From assembly GCA_026706985.1 (NCBI GenBank), contig JAPOXR010000069.1, positions 1-51,013 of the forward strand: a stretch of 51,013 nt of DNA. Direction: 5' to 3'. Source of the DNA: Paracoccaceae bacterium. GTDB taxonomy: Bacteria > Pseudomonadota > Alphaproteobacteria > Rhodobacterales > Rhodobacteraceae. The notes beneath the pieces were generated by a model, which was not told the origin of the DNA, ran no database searches, and worked only from the letters and a program-made list of their open reading frames with translations. The first letter of the stretch is position 1, and every line of letters starts with the position of its first letter. Below are positions 25,676-34,152 of the stretch, piece after piece. The position numbers and the translations under genes are program-made.

Positions 25676-26029
25676 ATGAGACCAGTCGAATGGGTAGGCT
25701 CCAGCAAGGCGGATCTGAAGCGCTTCCCGGATCCCGTGCAGAACCGCATGGGGTTTGCGATTTACCGCGCCCAACTCGGAAGCAGCCACCGCGACGCCAA
25801 GCCGCTGAAGGGGTTCGGCTCGGGCGTGCTGGAAATTGTCGCGCGGCACGACGGCGACACCTTCCGGGCCGTTTACACTGTCCGGCTCGACTCCGTCGTC
25901 TATGTCTTGCACGCCTTCCAGAAGAAGGCTCGGCGCGGCATCGCGACCCCGAAGCAGGAACTCGATTTGCTCCGCCGGCGCCTGCTTGCCGCCGAGCGGC
26001 ACTACCGTGACACCCATCGTGGAGACTGA
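25676..26029 (+). CDS. higB: HigB-type (phage Gp49-like, RelE superfamily) toxin
   Basis: Predicted 117-residue RelE/ParE-superfamily toxin of the Gp49-like group; family members usually cleave mRNA on the ribosome. Diagnostic features are KADLKRFPDPVQ near the N-terminus, AKPLKGFGSGVLEI, DTFRAVYTVRLDSVVYVLHAF, and the following QKKARRGIATPKQE. Residues usually needed for catalysis (Lys/Arg in the FRAVYT and KKA segments) are present. The gene order toxin then antitoxin, four bases apart, is typical of HigBA. A promoter-like TTGTTC/TATAAT pair lies just upstream. The assignment to this family is strong; the name HigB is by convention. Confidence 0.87.
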   Translation: MRPVEWVGSSKADLKRFPDPVQNRMGFAIYRAQLGSSHRDAKPLKGFGSGVLEIVARHDGDTFRAVYTVRLDSVVYVLHAFQKKARRGIATPKQELDLLRRRLLAAERHYRDTHRGD

Positions 26030-26033
26030 CACC

Positions 26034-26372
26034 ATGAAATCCAAAAATACCACCATTGAGCGCGGCAGCGGCAACGTCTTCGCCGATCTCGGCTTTCCCG
26101 ACGCCGATAACCACCTCGTCAAGGCTGAGCTGGTCAGTCGCATCGACGACATCGTGCGTGACCGCGGCATCACCCAGACTGAAGCCGCGCGGCTGCTTGG
26201 CCTTTCCCAGCCAGACGTGTCGCGGCTGCTGCGCGGCGACTTCCGCGAATATTCTCTGGATCGCCTGTTCCGGCTGCTCACTGCGCTTGGGCGGGACGTT
26301 GACATAGTGGTCCGCCAGCCGCGCTCGACCGAGGGCGGCGAGCTGCGCATCGTCGCCGCAGGATCCGCTTGA
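26034..26372 (+). CDS. higA: HigA-type XRE-family antitoxin
   Basis: Predicted 112-residue antitoxin with an XRE-type helix-turn-helix at about residues 40-90: ITQTEAARLLGLSQPDVSRL, followed by the FREYSLDRLFRLLTALGRDV helix pair. The N-terminal GSGNVFADLGFPDA is the signature of HTH_37-type antitoxins paired with Gp49-like toxins. Such proteins bind the toxin and repress their own promoter. The ATG at 26034 starts four bases after the toxin stop. An upstream in-frame ATG inside the toxin gene is rejected. A third gene follows after only 11 bases. Confidence 0.88.
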   Translation: MKSKNTTIERGSGNVFADLGFPDADNHLVKAELVSRIDDIVRDRGITQTEAARLLGLSQPDVSRLLRGDFREYSLDRLFRLLTALGRDVDIVVRQPRSTEGGELRIVAAGSA

Positions 26373-26383
26373 AGGCGGAGCCG

Positions 26384-27121
26384 ATGAACGCTCCGCATGT
26401 CGTAGCCCTCCAGTACCGGATCGAATACCGGGCGGACGTGATCAACTGGTCCCGGGCAGTCCCACTGAAAAAGGAGGAAGCCGACTTCTACGTCCAGGTC
26501 AAAGACGGCTGGGTTCACTTCGTGTTCAAGCAAACTTACGCCTCCGAAAAGGAGGCGCGTTCCGTGACTGAGACCGTCTACATACCCAACTGGGAATTCG
26601 CTGTCGGCCTCTCGCGCGGACCTGGTGCTTTCGCGCTGCGCTTTTTCCTGGCGAAATACTCTGACCGGTTCAGGGTTGAATTTAGAGCTGGAATACCTTC
26701 GGTAAGGGTCAATCTTGCGCCGCCCAAGCCAACATGCTTTCCGGAGCCTCCATCGGCCGGTATCAAGCGCAGCTGGGAAGTCGACAATATGTACAAGCAC
26801 TATCTCAAATTTCTGGAGGGTAAGGAATCACTGTCGACCATGGCGTATTTCTGCCTGACCTCGCTGGAGGAGATAGCAGGCAACCGAGATTCAGCTGCCG
26901 TGCAATTTGGCATCTCAAAAAGGGTTTTCAAACGGATAGGCGACCTGAGCAGCAACAAGGGTGGGGACGGCGCCAGAAAGGCAGCTGGTCAAAGAGCACC
27001 CTATACGGGCGAGGAAGAACGCTTCCTCAAGTCTGCTGCCGGGAAGCTGATTTACAGGGTGGCTGAGGTCGAATACGGGCACCACCCTTCCCGCAAGAAA
27101 ATCACCCTCGCCGACATATGA
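26384..27121 (+). CDS. Hypothetical protein, 245 residues, downstream of higBA
   Basis: Unrecognised soluble protein. The N-terminal half (to about residue 130) is rich in beta-strand-like, aromatic segments such as YRIEYRADVINWSRAVPL and VYIPNWEFAVGLSRGPGAF. The C-terminal half is helical, with EEIAGNRDSAAVQFGISKRV resembling a helix-turn-helix and ending PSRKKITLADI. Similar abundance of basic residues at the end is seen in DNA-binding proteins, but no family is claimed. The ATG at 26384 has GGAG four bases upstream and follows higA by 11 bases. Co-transcription with the toxin-antitoxin pair is likely, making it a candidate third component or passenger. Confidence 0.65.
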   Translation: MNAPHVVALQYRIEYRADVINWSRAVPLKKEEADFYVQVKDGWVHFVFKQTYASEKEARSVTETVYIPNWEFAVGLSRGPGAFALRFFLAKYSDRFRVEFRAGIPSVRVNLAPPKPTCFPEPPSAGIKRSWEVDNMYKHYLKFLEGKESLSTMAYFCLTSLEEIAGNRDSAAVQFGISKRVFKRIGDLSSNKGGDGARKAAGQRAPYTGEEERFLKSAAGKLIYRVAEVEYGHHPSRKKITLADI

Positions 27122-27451
27122 CGCCGCCCTGCGCGAATGGTGGTTTTCAGACAAGTATATAATCCCCTTCGTTTTTGGTTCTGGGACCCCGAGTATGTTG
27201 CGGAGGAATACTATCATCGGCTGGATGCACCAACGCGTGAAGCGACGCCTATCAGATATTGACGACAAGCATATGTCGGTTATGGCTGTATCAATCCTGC
27301 AATTTAACCCGTTCCGTTGACTCTTGAGCAAAGCTGCCAATACCACACTGGATCCAATCTTCGGTGGCACCGGAGATCATTGAATTCCCGGATACTTCCT
27401 TTGTGCCTGTGATATGGATCGATTTCCTTTGTGCGGAATTCCGGAGAAAAG
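27122..27451. other. Intergenic region before the exonuclease gene
   Basis: No convincing gene over 330 bases. A TATAAT at 27158-27163 lacks a matching -35. A 41-codon plus-strand frame (27195-27320, starting MLRRNTIIGW) is open but has no ribosome site of note and no recognised motif. The region marks the boundary between the toxin-antitoxin island and the catabolic operon. Confidence 0.4.
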
Positions 27452-28003
27452 ATGAGGCTGAAAGAGCAGGCCATACAGTCATCACGGCGCTGGATTGAAA
27501 CAAATGCACTCATTCTTGATACTGAAACCACCGGCCTCGACAGAAATGCCGAAATCGTGGAAGCCGCGGTTATCGACTGTCAGGGCAGCGTGCTGCTGGA
27601 TCAGAGAATCCGTCCTGTGAACCCGATACCCCGGCGGGCGACGGAGGTGCACGGCATTTCTGACAGAGATGTGGCGGACTGCCCGAATTGGGCCGACATC
27701 CATGACAGCTTCGTGCAGCTTGTCGATGGGCGGAAGATGATCATTTACAACAAAAGTTACGATCTGAGGCTTCTGCGGCAAAGCGCCGCGATCTTCGGTC
27801 TGCCGGAGCCGGTCCGTGGACAGAATGCCGAATGCGCAATGCTGACATTCGCCGAATTCAGACATGGTTATGCGGGCGGCAGGTGGTTCAGACTGGAGGC
27901 GGCTGCAAGATTAATGCGGGTGCGGAAACAAGGACGCGGCCACAGCGCTCTCGGGGATTGCCGGACGACGCTCGGTGTCATACGGGCGATGGCGGAGAGT
28001 TGA
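27452..28003 (+). CDS. DnaQ-like DEDDh 3'-5' exonuclease
   Basis: Predicted 183-residue stand-alone exonuclease of the DnaQ/RNase T fold. ExoI is LILDTETTGLD (Asp and Glu metal ligands), a family HGISD follows, ExoII is NKSYDLRLL, and ExoIII is HSALGDCRTT with the catalytic His and Asp. All four acidic ligands and the His of the DEDDh class are present. No polymerase or binding domain is attached, so the substrate is unknown. The ATG at 27452 with CCGGAG upstream is preferred to a GTG seven codons earlier. It ends 31 bases before the DMT permease gene and may be read with that operon, without an obvious metabolic link. Confidence 0.87.
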   Translation: MRLKEQAIQSSRRWIETNALILDTETTGLDRNAEIVEAAVIDCQGSVLLDQRIRPVNPIPRRATEVHGISDRDVADCPNWADIHDSFVQLVDGRKMIIYNKSYDLRLLRQSAAIFGLPEPVRGQNAECAMLTFAEFRHGYAGGRWFRLEAAARLMRVRKQGRGHSALGDCRTTLGVIRAMAES

Positions 28004-28034
28004 CGGGTTTTGCGACCGTATTGAGAGGTGGGGG

Positions 28035-28922
28035 ATGTGGCGCACAAATGCATTTCCGGTCGGAATGGCGCTGTTTTTAGCACTGCTCTGGGGGCTTTGG
28101 TGGATGCCCGTCCGCTATCTCAACTCCATTGGCCTCGAAGGCGCGTGGGCAGCCGTTGCGGTCAGTCTCGCGGCCCTGCCCATCCTGTTGGTTCTGGTCG
28201 TGCTCGGCCCGGGTTTCAAAGCCATTTCGCGGAGGGCGCTGACCGGCACAATCCTCGCGGCGACGGCATTCACAGCCTATACCATGGCGCTCGACTATAC
28301 CGATGTTGTCCGCGTAGTGTTGCTTTTTTATCTTGCGCCGGCCTGGAGCACGCTCATCGAATGCCGTTTTATGGGCCGCCACTGGTCGTGGCAGATCATG
28401 CTTGCTTTTCTGTGCTCATTCATCGGGCTGCTGTTGATTCTGGGTGGGGAACTGAGCCCCGCCAGCATCGGATTCGGCGAAATTCTGGCGCTGTTGTCGG
28501 GTATGCTCTGGGCTGTCGGCGCGGCATTGCTGTATTCGTCACCGCCCGCCAACGCGGCACAGATTTCCCTGATCGCTGTGGCTTTCTCGACTTTCACGTC
28601 GCTCGCCGCAGCTTTGGCAACCGGTGCCTCGGCGGGATCCGCGGCTGAGTTTCTGGATATTTTTCTCGACTATCGCATCTATTTCATCGGCTGCGTGTTT
28701 TTTGCCCCGATGCTGGCAATAACGATCTGGGCAGCCTGGAAGCTGCCGCCCGCTCTCATGAGCTATCTCCTGACAACCGAAATCATATCCGGTGTGGTTT
28801 CCAGCGTCATTTTCCTCGATGAAAAATTCGGTGGAGTCGAGTTTTTCGGTGCGGTGGCAATTATACTCGGTGCCACGATAGAATTGGTTCTACCGAAGGG
28901 ATTGGTAATGAAAGAAGAATGA
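28035..28922 (+). CDS. DMT-superfamily (EamA) permease
   Basis: Predicted 295-residue inner-membrane transporter with ten hydrophobic segments arranged as two EamA repeats. Features are LALLWGLWWMPVRYLNSIGL at helix 1, a TAYTMALDYTDVVRVVLLFY segment, and the C-terminal SYLLTTEIISGVVSSVIFLD typical of the drug/metabolite family. The ATG at 28035 follows a GGTGGGGG purine tract and is chosen over an ATG 20 codons upstream that lies inside the exonuclease gene. It overlaps the next gene by four bases (ATGA), tying it to the Rieske-SDR-BKACE operon. It may import the pathway substrate or export a product; direction is not deducible. Confidence 0.88.
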   Translation: MWRTNAFPVGMALFLALLWGLWWMPVRYLNSIGLEGAWAAVAVSLAALPILLVLVVLGPGFKAISRRALTGTILAATAFTAYTMALDYTDVVRVVLLFYLAPAWSTLIECRFMGRHWSWQIMLAFLCSFIGLLLILGGELSPASIGFGEILALLSGMLWAVGAALLYSSPPANAAQISLIAVAFSTFTSLAAALATGASAGSAAEFLDIFLDYRIYFIGCVFFAPMLAITIWAAWKLPPALMSYLLTTEIISGVVSSVIFLDEKFGGVEFFGAVAIILGATIELVLPKGLVMKEE

Positions 28923-30055
28923 CCGGGCTGACTGCGCAACAATTCAATTCCATCGCGGAAGGCTGGGACGCGGATCCGGCACGCTCCTGTTCCCTCCGCT
29001 CCGATGCCTATTGCGATCCGCGTTGGTATGCGCTGGAAAAGGAAGTGATTTTCCGAAGCAGCTGGCAATGGCTTTGCCACGGCGAAGGCCTGATCGATCC
29101 GGGAAGTTATGTGACCGGTGAGGTCGCCGGGCAGCCGATTGTTGCGATCCGCGGCAGCGATGGCGTTCTGCGTGCTTTCTACAATGTGTGCCGGCACCGG
29201 GCGCACAGATTGTTGGATGGCCGTGGCACCACCAATCGGATTTCCTGCCCTTATCATGCCTGGCTGTATGACCTGTCCGGGCGCTTGGTAAGGGCACCGC
29301 ACACCGGGAATCTAACCGGTTTCGACCCGGGAAAGATTTGCCTTGAGCCGCTGCTGATTGAAGAGTTCGGTGGTTTTATCTATGTGAATCTCGACCGCAC
29401 GGCGCAGTCATTGGCCGAGCAGTCCGGGCAATTGGCGGCGGAGATCGCCGAATGGGCCCCGGATGTCGATGAGCTGACATTCGCCCACCGGCTGACCTAC
29501 GACATTCGATCCAATTGGAAGAATGTCGTCGATAATTTTCTTGAATGTTACCATTGCCCGGTTGCGCATAAGGATTTCTGCACCCTGGTCGATATGGACA
29601 GTTACCGTGTCACCACTCACGGCATCTGGTCGAGTCATATGGCGGAAGCCGGCAAGACTTCCAACTCTGCTTATTCAGTCGACGGTGCGACTGTGACTGA
29701 TCATGCGGTCTGGTGGCTGTGGCCCAATACCTGCCTGATGCGCTATCCCGGACGGGGAAATTTCATTGTCATGCAGATCATTCCGGCAGGCGTCGACAGG
29801 ACGCTTGAGACCTATGATTTCCATTTTGAAACCGATTGTCCCACGGCATCCGAAGTCGAGGCAATCCGTTACATCGATGAAGTGCTGCAGGCCGAGGACA
29901 TCGCGCTCGTTGAAAGCGTTCAGCGGGGCATGAACACGCCGGCATTCAGCCAGGGAAGAATTGTGCATGATTTGAATGGCTCAGGTAAGTCGGAGCATGC
30001 CGTGCATCATTTTCACGGGCTGGTGCTTGATGCCTATGCGAAAGCGGTTTGCTGA
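28919..30055 (+). CDS. Rieske oxygenase alpha subunit, second copy
   Basis: Predicted 378-residue Rieske oxygenase. Cluster ligands are C91-x-H93 and C110-x2-H113 (CRHRAH, CPYHAW). The iron-site segment VVDNFLECYHCPVAH supplies His212 and His217, with Glu209 at the bridging position as in quaternary-amine oxygenases. It therefore resembles GbcA/CntA-type enzymes more than aromatic ring hydroxylases. It is clearly related to, but distinct from, the copy at 21370. Translational overlaps with the permease upstream (ATGA) and SDR downstream (TGATG) show it belongs to the BKACE operon. No reductase partner is encoded nearby. Confidence 0.87.
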   Translation: MTGLTAQQFNSIAEGWDADPARSCSLRSDAYCDPRWYALEKEVIFRSSWQWLCHGEGLIDPGSYVTGEVAGQPIVAIRGSDGVLRAFYNVCRHRAHRLLDGRGTTNRISCPYHAWLYDLSGRLVRAPHTGNLTGFDPGKICLEPLLIEEFGGFIYVNLDRTAQSLAEQSGQLAAEIAEWAPDVDELTFAHRLTYDIRSNWKNVVDNFLECYHCPVAHKDFCTLVDMDSYRVTTHGIWSSHMAEAGKTSNSAYSVDGATVTDHAVWWLWPNTCLMRYPGRGNFIVMQIIPAGVDRTLETYDFHFETDCPTASEVEAIRYIDEVLQAEDIALVESVQRGMNTPAFSQGRIVHDLNGSGKSEHAVHHFHGLVLDAYAKAVC

Positions 30056-30798
30056 TGGCAGGCCGGCTGCGGGGCAAAACCGCGATCGTCACCGGTGCAG
30101 CCGGAGGCATCGGCAGGACGCTCTGCGAGCGGTTCCGGTCCGAGGGAGCAACCGTCTGGGCGGCCGATCTGAAGCCGTCGACGGGAGAATTCCACGAGAC
30201 CGATGTCACCGACGAGGATTCTGTCCGACAATTGGCGGAGGAAGCTGCGGTTGCCTGGGGTTCACTGGATATTCTCGTCAATGCTGCCGGCATCGAGATG
30301 GAAAAGACCATCGAGACGATGTCGCTTGCCGAGTGGAACCGCATCTTCGCAGTCAATGTGACAGGCGTGTTTCTGATGTGCCGTGCCTTTCTCGGCCTGA
30401 TGCGGCAATCGGGTTCGGCATCAATCATCAATTTTGGCTCTTATGACGGGTTTATCGCGGACCCGGAACTGGCGGCCTATTGCGCGACCAAGGGGGCGGT
30501 GCATGCATTGACCCGGGCCATGGCGTGCGATCACGGCCCGGAAGGCATCCGGGTCAATGCCATATGCCCCGGATATATCGATACGCCGATGCTGAAGAGT
30601 TTTTTCGGTGACCGCGGAAATGCCGATGCAATGCGCCGCGCCGCGGCGGAGAACCATCCGGTCCGACGCATCGGCCAGCCGCAGGACATCGCCGGACTGG
30701 CGGTCTATCTGGCGTCAGACGAGGCGGGCTATGCAAGCGGCCAACTCTGGATTCTGGATGGAGGCTTAACCGCGCAGGCACAACAGATGAGGATCTAA
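30055..30798 (+). CDS. Short-chain dehydrogenase/reductase
   Basis: Predicted 247-residue classical SDR. The nucleotide-binding motif is TGAAGGIGR near residue 13, NAAG lies near residue 80, and the catalytic Ser-Tyr-Lys is visible as NFGS ... YCATK. Acidic Asp at the end of strand 2 (AADLKPS) favours NAD over NADP. The C-terminal GQLWILDGGLT is standard. In this operon it would suit oxidation of a beta-hydroxy acid to the beta-keto acid used by the following BKACE, but that is inference. The ATG shares one base with the preceding stop; it shares one base of its own stop with the next ATG (TAATG). Confidence 0.88.
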   Translation: MAGRLRGKTAIVTGAAGGIGRTLCERFRSEGATVWAADLKPSTGEFHETDVTDEDSVRQLAEEAAVAWGSLDILVNAAGIEMEKTIETMSLAEWNRIFAVNVTGVFLMCRAFLGLMRQSGSASIINFGSYDGFIADPELAAYCATKGAVHALTRAMACDHGPEGIRVNAICPGYIDTPMLKSFFGDRGNADAMRRAAAENHPVRRIGQPQDIAGLAVYLASDEAGYASGQLWILDGGLTAQAQQMRI

Positions 30799-31727
30799 TG
30801 GCTAAACCGGTAATCATTACCTGCGCTGTGACCGGCGCGATACACACCCCGACAATGTCGCCCTACCTGCCGGTGACCCCGAGCGAAATCGCCGCCTCCG
30901 CGGTCGGCGCGGCGGAAGCCGGCGCTTCCATTCTGCATCTGCATGCGCGCGATCCGGATAACGGTCGTCCGGATGGGCGGCCGGAATCCTTCATGAGCTT
31001 TCTACCACGTGTGAAGCAGGGTTGCGATGCGGTGGTCAATATCACAACCGGGGGCGGACTCGGAATGACCCGGGAGCAGAGGCTGCGGGCGGCGAGTGCC
31101 GCCAGCCCGGAGATGGCATCGCTGAATATGGGCTCAATCAATTTCGGGCTGTTTCCTTTGCTCGACAAATTTGACGAATGGAAATTTGACTGGGAGCCCG
31201 GATACCTGGACAACACCAGGGACTTCATTTTCCGGAACACCTATGCGGATATCGAGTATATCCTGAAGGCTCTGGGACAGGAGCATGGGACACGTTTCGA
31301 ATATGAGTGCTACGATCTCGGCCATCTCTACAATCTGGCCTGGGCGGTTGATCAAGGCTGGGCGGAACCGCCATTCTTCATCCAGTTGATTTTCGGCGTG
31401 TTCGGCGGCGCCGGTGCCGAATTGGATCATCTTCTGCACTTTCACCGGACCGCGGAGCGATTGTTCGGGGACAGTTTCGAATGGTCGGTTCTGGCTGCCG
31501 GCAGGCACCAGATGCGGTTCGCGACCCAGGCCGCCATGATGGGCGGCAATCTCCGCGTCGGGCTGGAAGACAGCCTTTATATCGGCCCGGGTGCGAAGGC
31601 GAAATCAAATGCCGAACAGGTGGCGAAAATCAGGACGATTGTCGAGAGCCTGGGGCTTACGGTGGCGACACCGGAGGAAGCCAGAAACAGGCTCCGCCTG
31701 AAGGGTGCGGACAGGGTGGCGTTTTGA
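30798..31727 (+). CDS. Beta-keto acid cleavage enzyme (BKACE, DUF849)
   Basis: Predicted 309-residue BKACE-family enzyme. Known members use acetyl-CoA to cleave a beta-keto acid, giving a CoA ester (acetoacetyl-CoA or analog) and a shortened acid; examples include 3-keto-5-aminohexanoate and dehydrocarnitine cleavage enzymes. The N-terminal IITCAVTGAIHTPTMSPYLP and the metal-binding ILHLHARDP with His47 and His49 are diagnostic. Further motifs are NITTGGG, GHLYNLAW and SVLAAGRHQM. The substrate cannot be read from sequence; Rieske and SDR neighbours suggest an amine-containing beta-keto acid. Coupled start (TAATG). Confidence 0.88.
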   Translation: MAKPVIITCAVTGAIHTPTMSPYLPVTPSEIAASAVGAAEAGASILHLHARDPDNGRPDGRPESFMSFLPRVKQGCDAVVNITTGGGLGMTREQRLRAASAASPEMASLNMGSINFGLFPLLDKFDEWKFDWEPGYLDNTRDFIFRNTYADIEYILKALGQEHGTRFEYECYDLGHLYNLAWAVDQGWAEPPFFIQLIFGVFGGAGAELDHLLHFHRTAERLFGDSFEWSVLAAGRHQMRFATQAAMMGGNLRVGLEDSLYIGPGAKAKSNAEQVAKIRTIVESLGLTVATPEEARNRLRLKGADRVAF

Positions 31728-32497
31728 ATCAGACGCATGGCCGGCTCGCGGGAAAGATCGCGGTTGTCACCGGGGCAGGGCGGGGGATTGGCCTTGCCAC
31801 TGCACGGATTCTGGCAGCGGAAGGCGCCACCGTGCTCGGCTGCGGACGCGGCCCGACACCGGATGGGTGGCCTGCCGGAATGGTTTGGCATACGGCTGAT
31901 ATATCGCGTGCGGCGGATGTTGAGCGGCTGCGGCAGCGGGCAGAGGAATTGCCGGGAAGGCCCGTCATCCTGGTCAATAATGCCGGCCTGCAGATCGAGA
32001 GAACACTCCCGGAAAGCACCAATGCGGATTGGGATCTCTTGATCGGCGCCAACTGCCGGGGTGTATTCAATTGCTGCCGCGAATTCATACCGGCGATGGT
32101 AACAGCCGGCGGCGGTGTGATTGTGAATATTGGATCGATTTCGGGGAATTGCGCCGATCAGGGTATGGCACTCTACAATGCGTCAAAGGGATTCGTGCAT
32201 TCGCTGACCCGTTCGATCGCTGTTGATCACGGGCCGGCGATTCGCTGCAATGCGGTATCGCCGGGCTGGATCAGGACCGGCATGGCGGACGCCGCCTTCG
32301 GCGTCGCCCGCGACCCGGCCGCGGCCGAAAGGGATGCGCTTCGGAGGCATCCGGCGGGTCGTTTCGGGCAACCGGATGATATCGCCTCGGCGGTGCTGTG
32401 GCTGGTCTCTGATGAGGCCGGATTCGTGACCGGGCAGTGCATCACGGTTGACGGCGGGTTGACTGCCGGCTCGCCTGTGCAACTCGACGATCAATAG
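31724..32497 (+). CDS. Short-chain dehydrogenase/reductase, second copy
   Basis: Predicted 257-residue SDR. Motifs: TGAGRGIGLATARIL for cofactor, NNAG, NIGSISG and YNASK for the catalytic Ser, Tyr and Lys, and ITVDGGLTAG at the end. It starts with TTG at 31724, overlapping the BKACE stop by four bases; the nearby ATG is out of frame, and the TTG fixes the family-like N-terminus (NQTHGRLAGKIAVV). It has diverged strongly from the SDR at 30055, so the two probably act on different intermediates. Gene density here indicates co-transcription. Confidence 0.86.
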   Translation: MNQTHGRLAGKIAVVTGAGRGIGLATARILAAEGATVLGCGRGPTPDGWPAGMVWHTADISRAADVERLRQRAEELPGRPVILVNNAGLQIERTLPESTNADWDLLIGANCRGVFNCCREFIPAMVTAGGGVIVNIGSISGNCADQGMALYNASKGFVHSLTRSIAVDHGPAIRCNAVSPGWIRTGMADAAFGVARDPAAAERDALRRHPAGRFGQPDDIASAVLWLVSDEAGFVTGQCITVDGGLTAGSPVQLDDQ

Positions 32498-32509
32498 GGA
32501 AACTCAATT

Positions 32510-33088
32510 ATGCCGAACCGGAACCCTGAAGCTCTGGAATTCCTGCTTTCGCGACGATCACATCCGAGCCTCACCCTGCGGCCGCCGGTGCCGACAGGCG
32601 ATGAGCTGAAGGAGATTCTGACCGCCGGTACGCGCGTGCCCGACCATGGCAAACTCGAACCCTGGCGATTAATCATCATTGAAAGACCGGCGATGGCGGG
32701 GCTTGCCGAATCGCTGGTCCGCCGCGGTGATGAAATGGGAAAGGCGGCGTCGCTGGTGCGCAAAGCAGCCGAGGTATTCACACAGGCGAATCTGATTGTG
32801 GCTGTTGTGTCTTCACCCGACCGTGAGGCGAAAATTCCACTGATAGAGCAGACGCTTTCAGCCGGGGCGGTGTGTGTGTCGCTCGTGAATGCGGCATTGG
32901 CCAAGGGGTGGGGAGCGGTTTGGGTTACCGGTTTCGGTGCCCATGACCGGTTCTACAGGGAGTCCGAACTCGGCCTTTCCGAGCATGAATCCATCGCCGG
33001 ATTCATCCATATCGGGACCGCCGGATCACAGCCTCCGGAGCGTCCGCGCCCCGATCTGCCAACCAAAGTCACAAACCTTTCGGCATGA
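32510..33088 (+). CDS. Nitroreductase-family flavoprotein
   Basis: Predicted 192-residue FMN-dependent nitroreductase-fold protein close to the YdjA type. The N-terminal FLLSRRSHPSLTL gives the usual phosphate-binding arginines, PDHGKLEPWRL contacts flavin, and GWGAVWVTGF and GFIHIGTA are conserved later strands. Family members reduce quinones, enones or nitro groups, and some act as dehydrogenases. Located 12 bases after the second SDR, it belongs to the operon. It could conceivably supply electrons or reduce an unsaturated intermediate, but no direct evidence supports a role as Rieske reductase. Confidence 0.85.
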   Translation: MPNRNPEALEFLLSRRSHPSLTLRPPVPTGDELKEILTAGTRVPDHGKLEPWRLIIIERPAMAGLAESLVRRGDEMGKAASLVRKAAEVFTQANLIVAVVSSPDREAKIPLIEQTLSAGAVCVSLVNAALAKGWGAVWVTGFGAHDRFYRESELGLSEHESIAGFIHIGTAGSQPPERPRPDLPTKVTNLSA

Positions 33089-33114
33089 AGCGAAGCTGAA
33101 CCATTTCGGGCGGC

Positions 33115-34113
33115 GTGTTGACGCGTTCAGGCACATTTAGGCTGGCTCTTGCCGCCGCTCTGGTTGGCGCTGCTCTTGCGGCATACGGTCAATTGTCTGC
33201 AACCGTGATTTTCATTGCGGTGAATCTGCTGGCGGTGGCACCGCTCCTGGTTCCGGGCATCTTGCTTGCCGCCTGGGTTGTCGCCAGCGGCTTCGGTTCC
33301 CGGACCGGAAATTTCTTCAGCGGCCGGCAACTCACTGCGATCTTTCTGGCTTCACTGATCGGCGCGGTGACACCGGTTTGCGGGGTCACTGTTCTGCCGC
33401 TCATGGTGGCATTCCTGTCCGCCGGCGTGCCATTCGCCCCGGTCATGGCGTTCTGGCTGTCCTCACCGGTCACTGACCCGGTGATGATTGCCGCGACAGC
33501 AGCGACACTCGGCACCGGCTTTGCCGTCGGTAAGACAATTGCCGCGTTCGGCCTCGGAATCTGCGGCGGGTTGTCGGTGATGGCATTGGCAAAATTTCCA
33601 CTGGCAACTGAGCCGCTTCGGAACAGCCGTTTTCTGCGGGACTTGATCGACCGTGGAAAATGCCGCCCGGACCAGTTTACCGCCCGGATCTGGCAGCATC
33701 GGCAGCGGCGGGAGATGTTCCGGCTTGAGGTCGTCAGCATATTGCGCTTGGTGCTGCTTTGCCTGATTCCGGCCTTCGCAGCCGAGCATCTTCTCGGAAT
33801 TCTGCTCAAACCTGACGCACTGGCCGCCTATGTTGGAGAGACATCGGGTTGGGCAGTGCCGCTGGCGGTCGTTGTCGGTGCACCGGCTTATATCGATGGT
33901 CTCGCGGCCTTGCCATTGGCGCGTGGGTTGATGAATCATGGTGCGTCAGCGGGTGCGGCCATGGCTTTTCTGGTTGCCGGCGGGGTGATCAGCATCTGGG
34001 GTGCGGTGGCGATCTTTCCGGCACTGCGGATAAGCGCTTTCCTGCTATATCTCGCGGTTGCAATTGCAGGTTCTCTGGCAACCGGTTGGATCTACGGTTT
34101 TGCGGTATCCTGA
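33115..34113 (+). CDS. Permease of the PF03773 (ArsP/YraQ) type
   Basis: Predicted 332-residue integral membrane protein with about eight to ten hydrophobic helices and a basic cytoplasmic loop near residues 180-205. The segment GAVTPVCGVTVLPLMVAFLS matches the conserved motif near helix 3-4 of the family, usually written with Cys-Ser-Cys but here with one Cys. A second related repeat, VVGAPAYIDGLAALPLARG, occurs in the C-terminal half. Known relatives move trivalent organoarsenicals or other small molecules; the substrate here is unknown. The start is GTG at 33115, 26 bases after the nitroreductase. It may serve as the exporter or importer of this operon. Confidence 0.78.
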   Translation: MLTRSGTFRLALAAALVGAALAAYGQLSATVIFIAVNLLAVAPLLVPGILLAAWVVASGFGSRTGNFFSGRQLTAIFLASLIGAVTPVCGVTVLPLMVAFLSAGVPFAPVMAFWLSSPVTDPVMIAATAATLGTGFAVGKTIAAFGLGICGGLSVMALAKFPLATEPLRNSRFLRDLIDRGKCRPDQFTARIWQHRQRREMFRLEVVSILRLVLLCLIPAFAAEHLLGILLKPDALAAYVGETSGWAVPLAVVVGAPAYIDGLAALPLARGLMNHGASAGAAMAFLVAGGVISIWGAVAIFPALRISAFLLYLAVAIAGSLATGWIYGFAVS

Positions 34114-34152
34114 GATATTCGACGCATTCGACAGAGGTTTCGCGGGGTTGAA

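Noticed and set aside
27122-27320. C-terminal extension of the 245-residue protein by frameshift
   Set aside because: An open phase (DAALREWW...) follows in another frame, but the annotated end KKITLADI looks natural and the extension shows no conserved feature.
32510-33088. Nitroreductase as the Rieske reductase
   Set aside because: The protein has only the FMN nitroreductase fold, without the plant-type 2Fe-2S domain that known reductases of these oxygenases carry; kept only as a remote idea.
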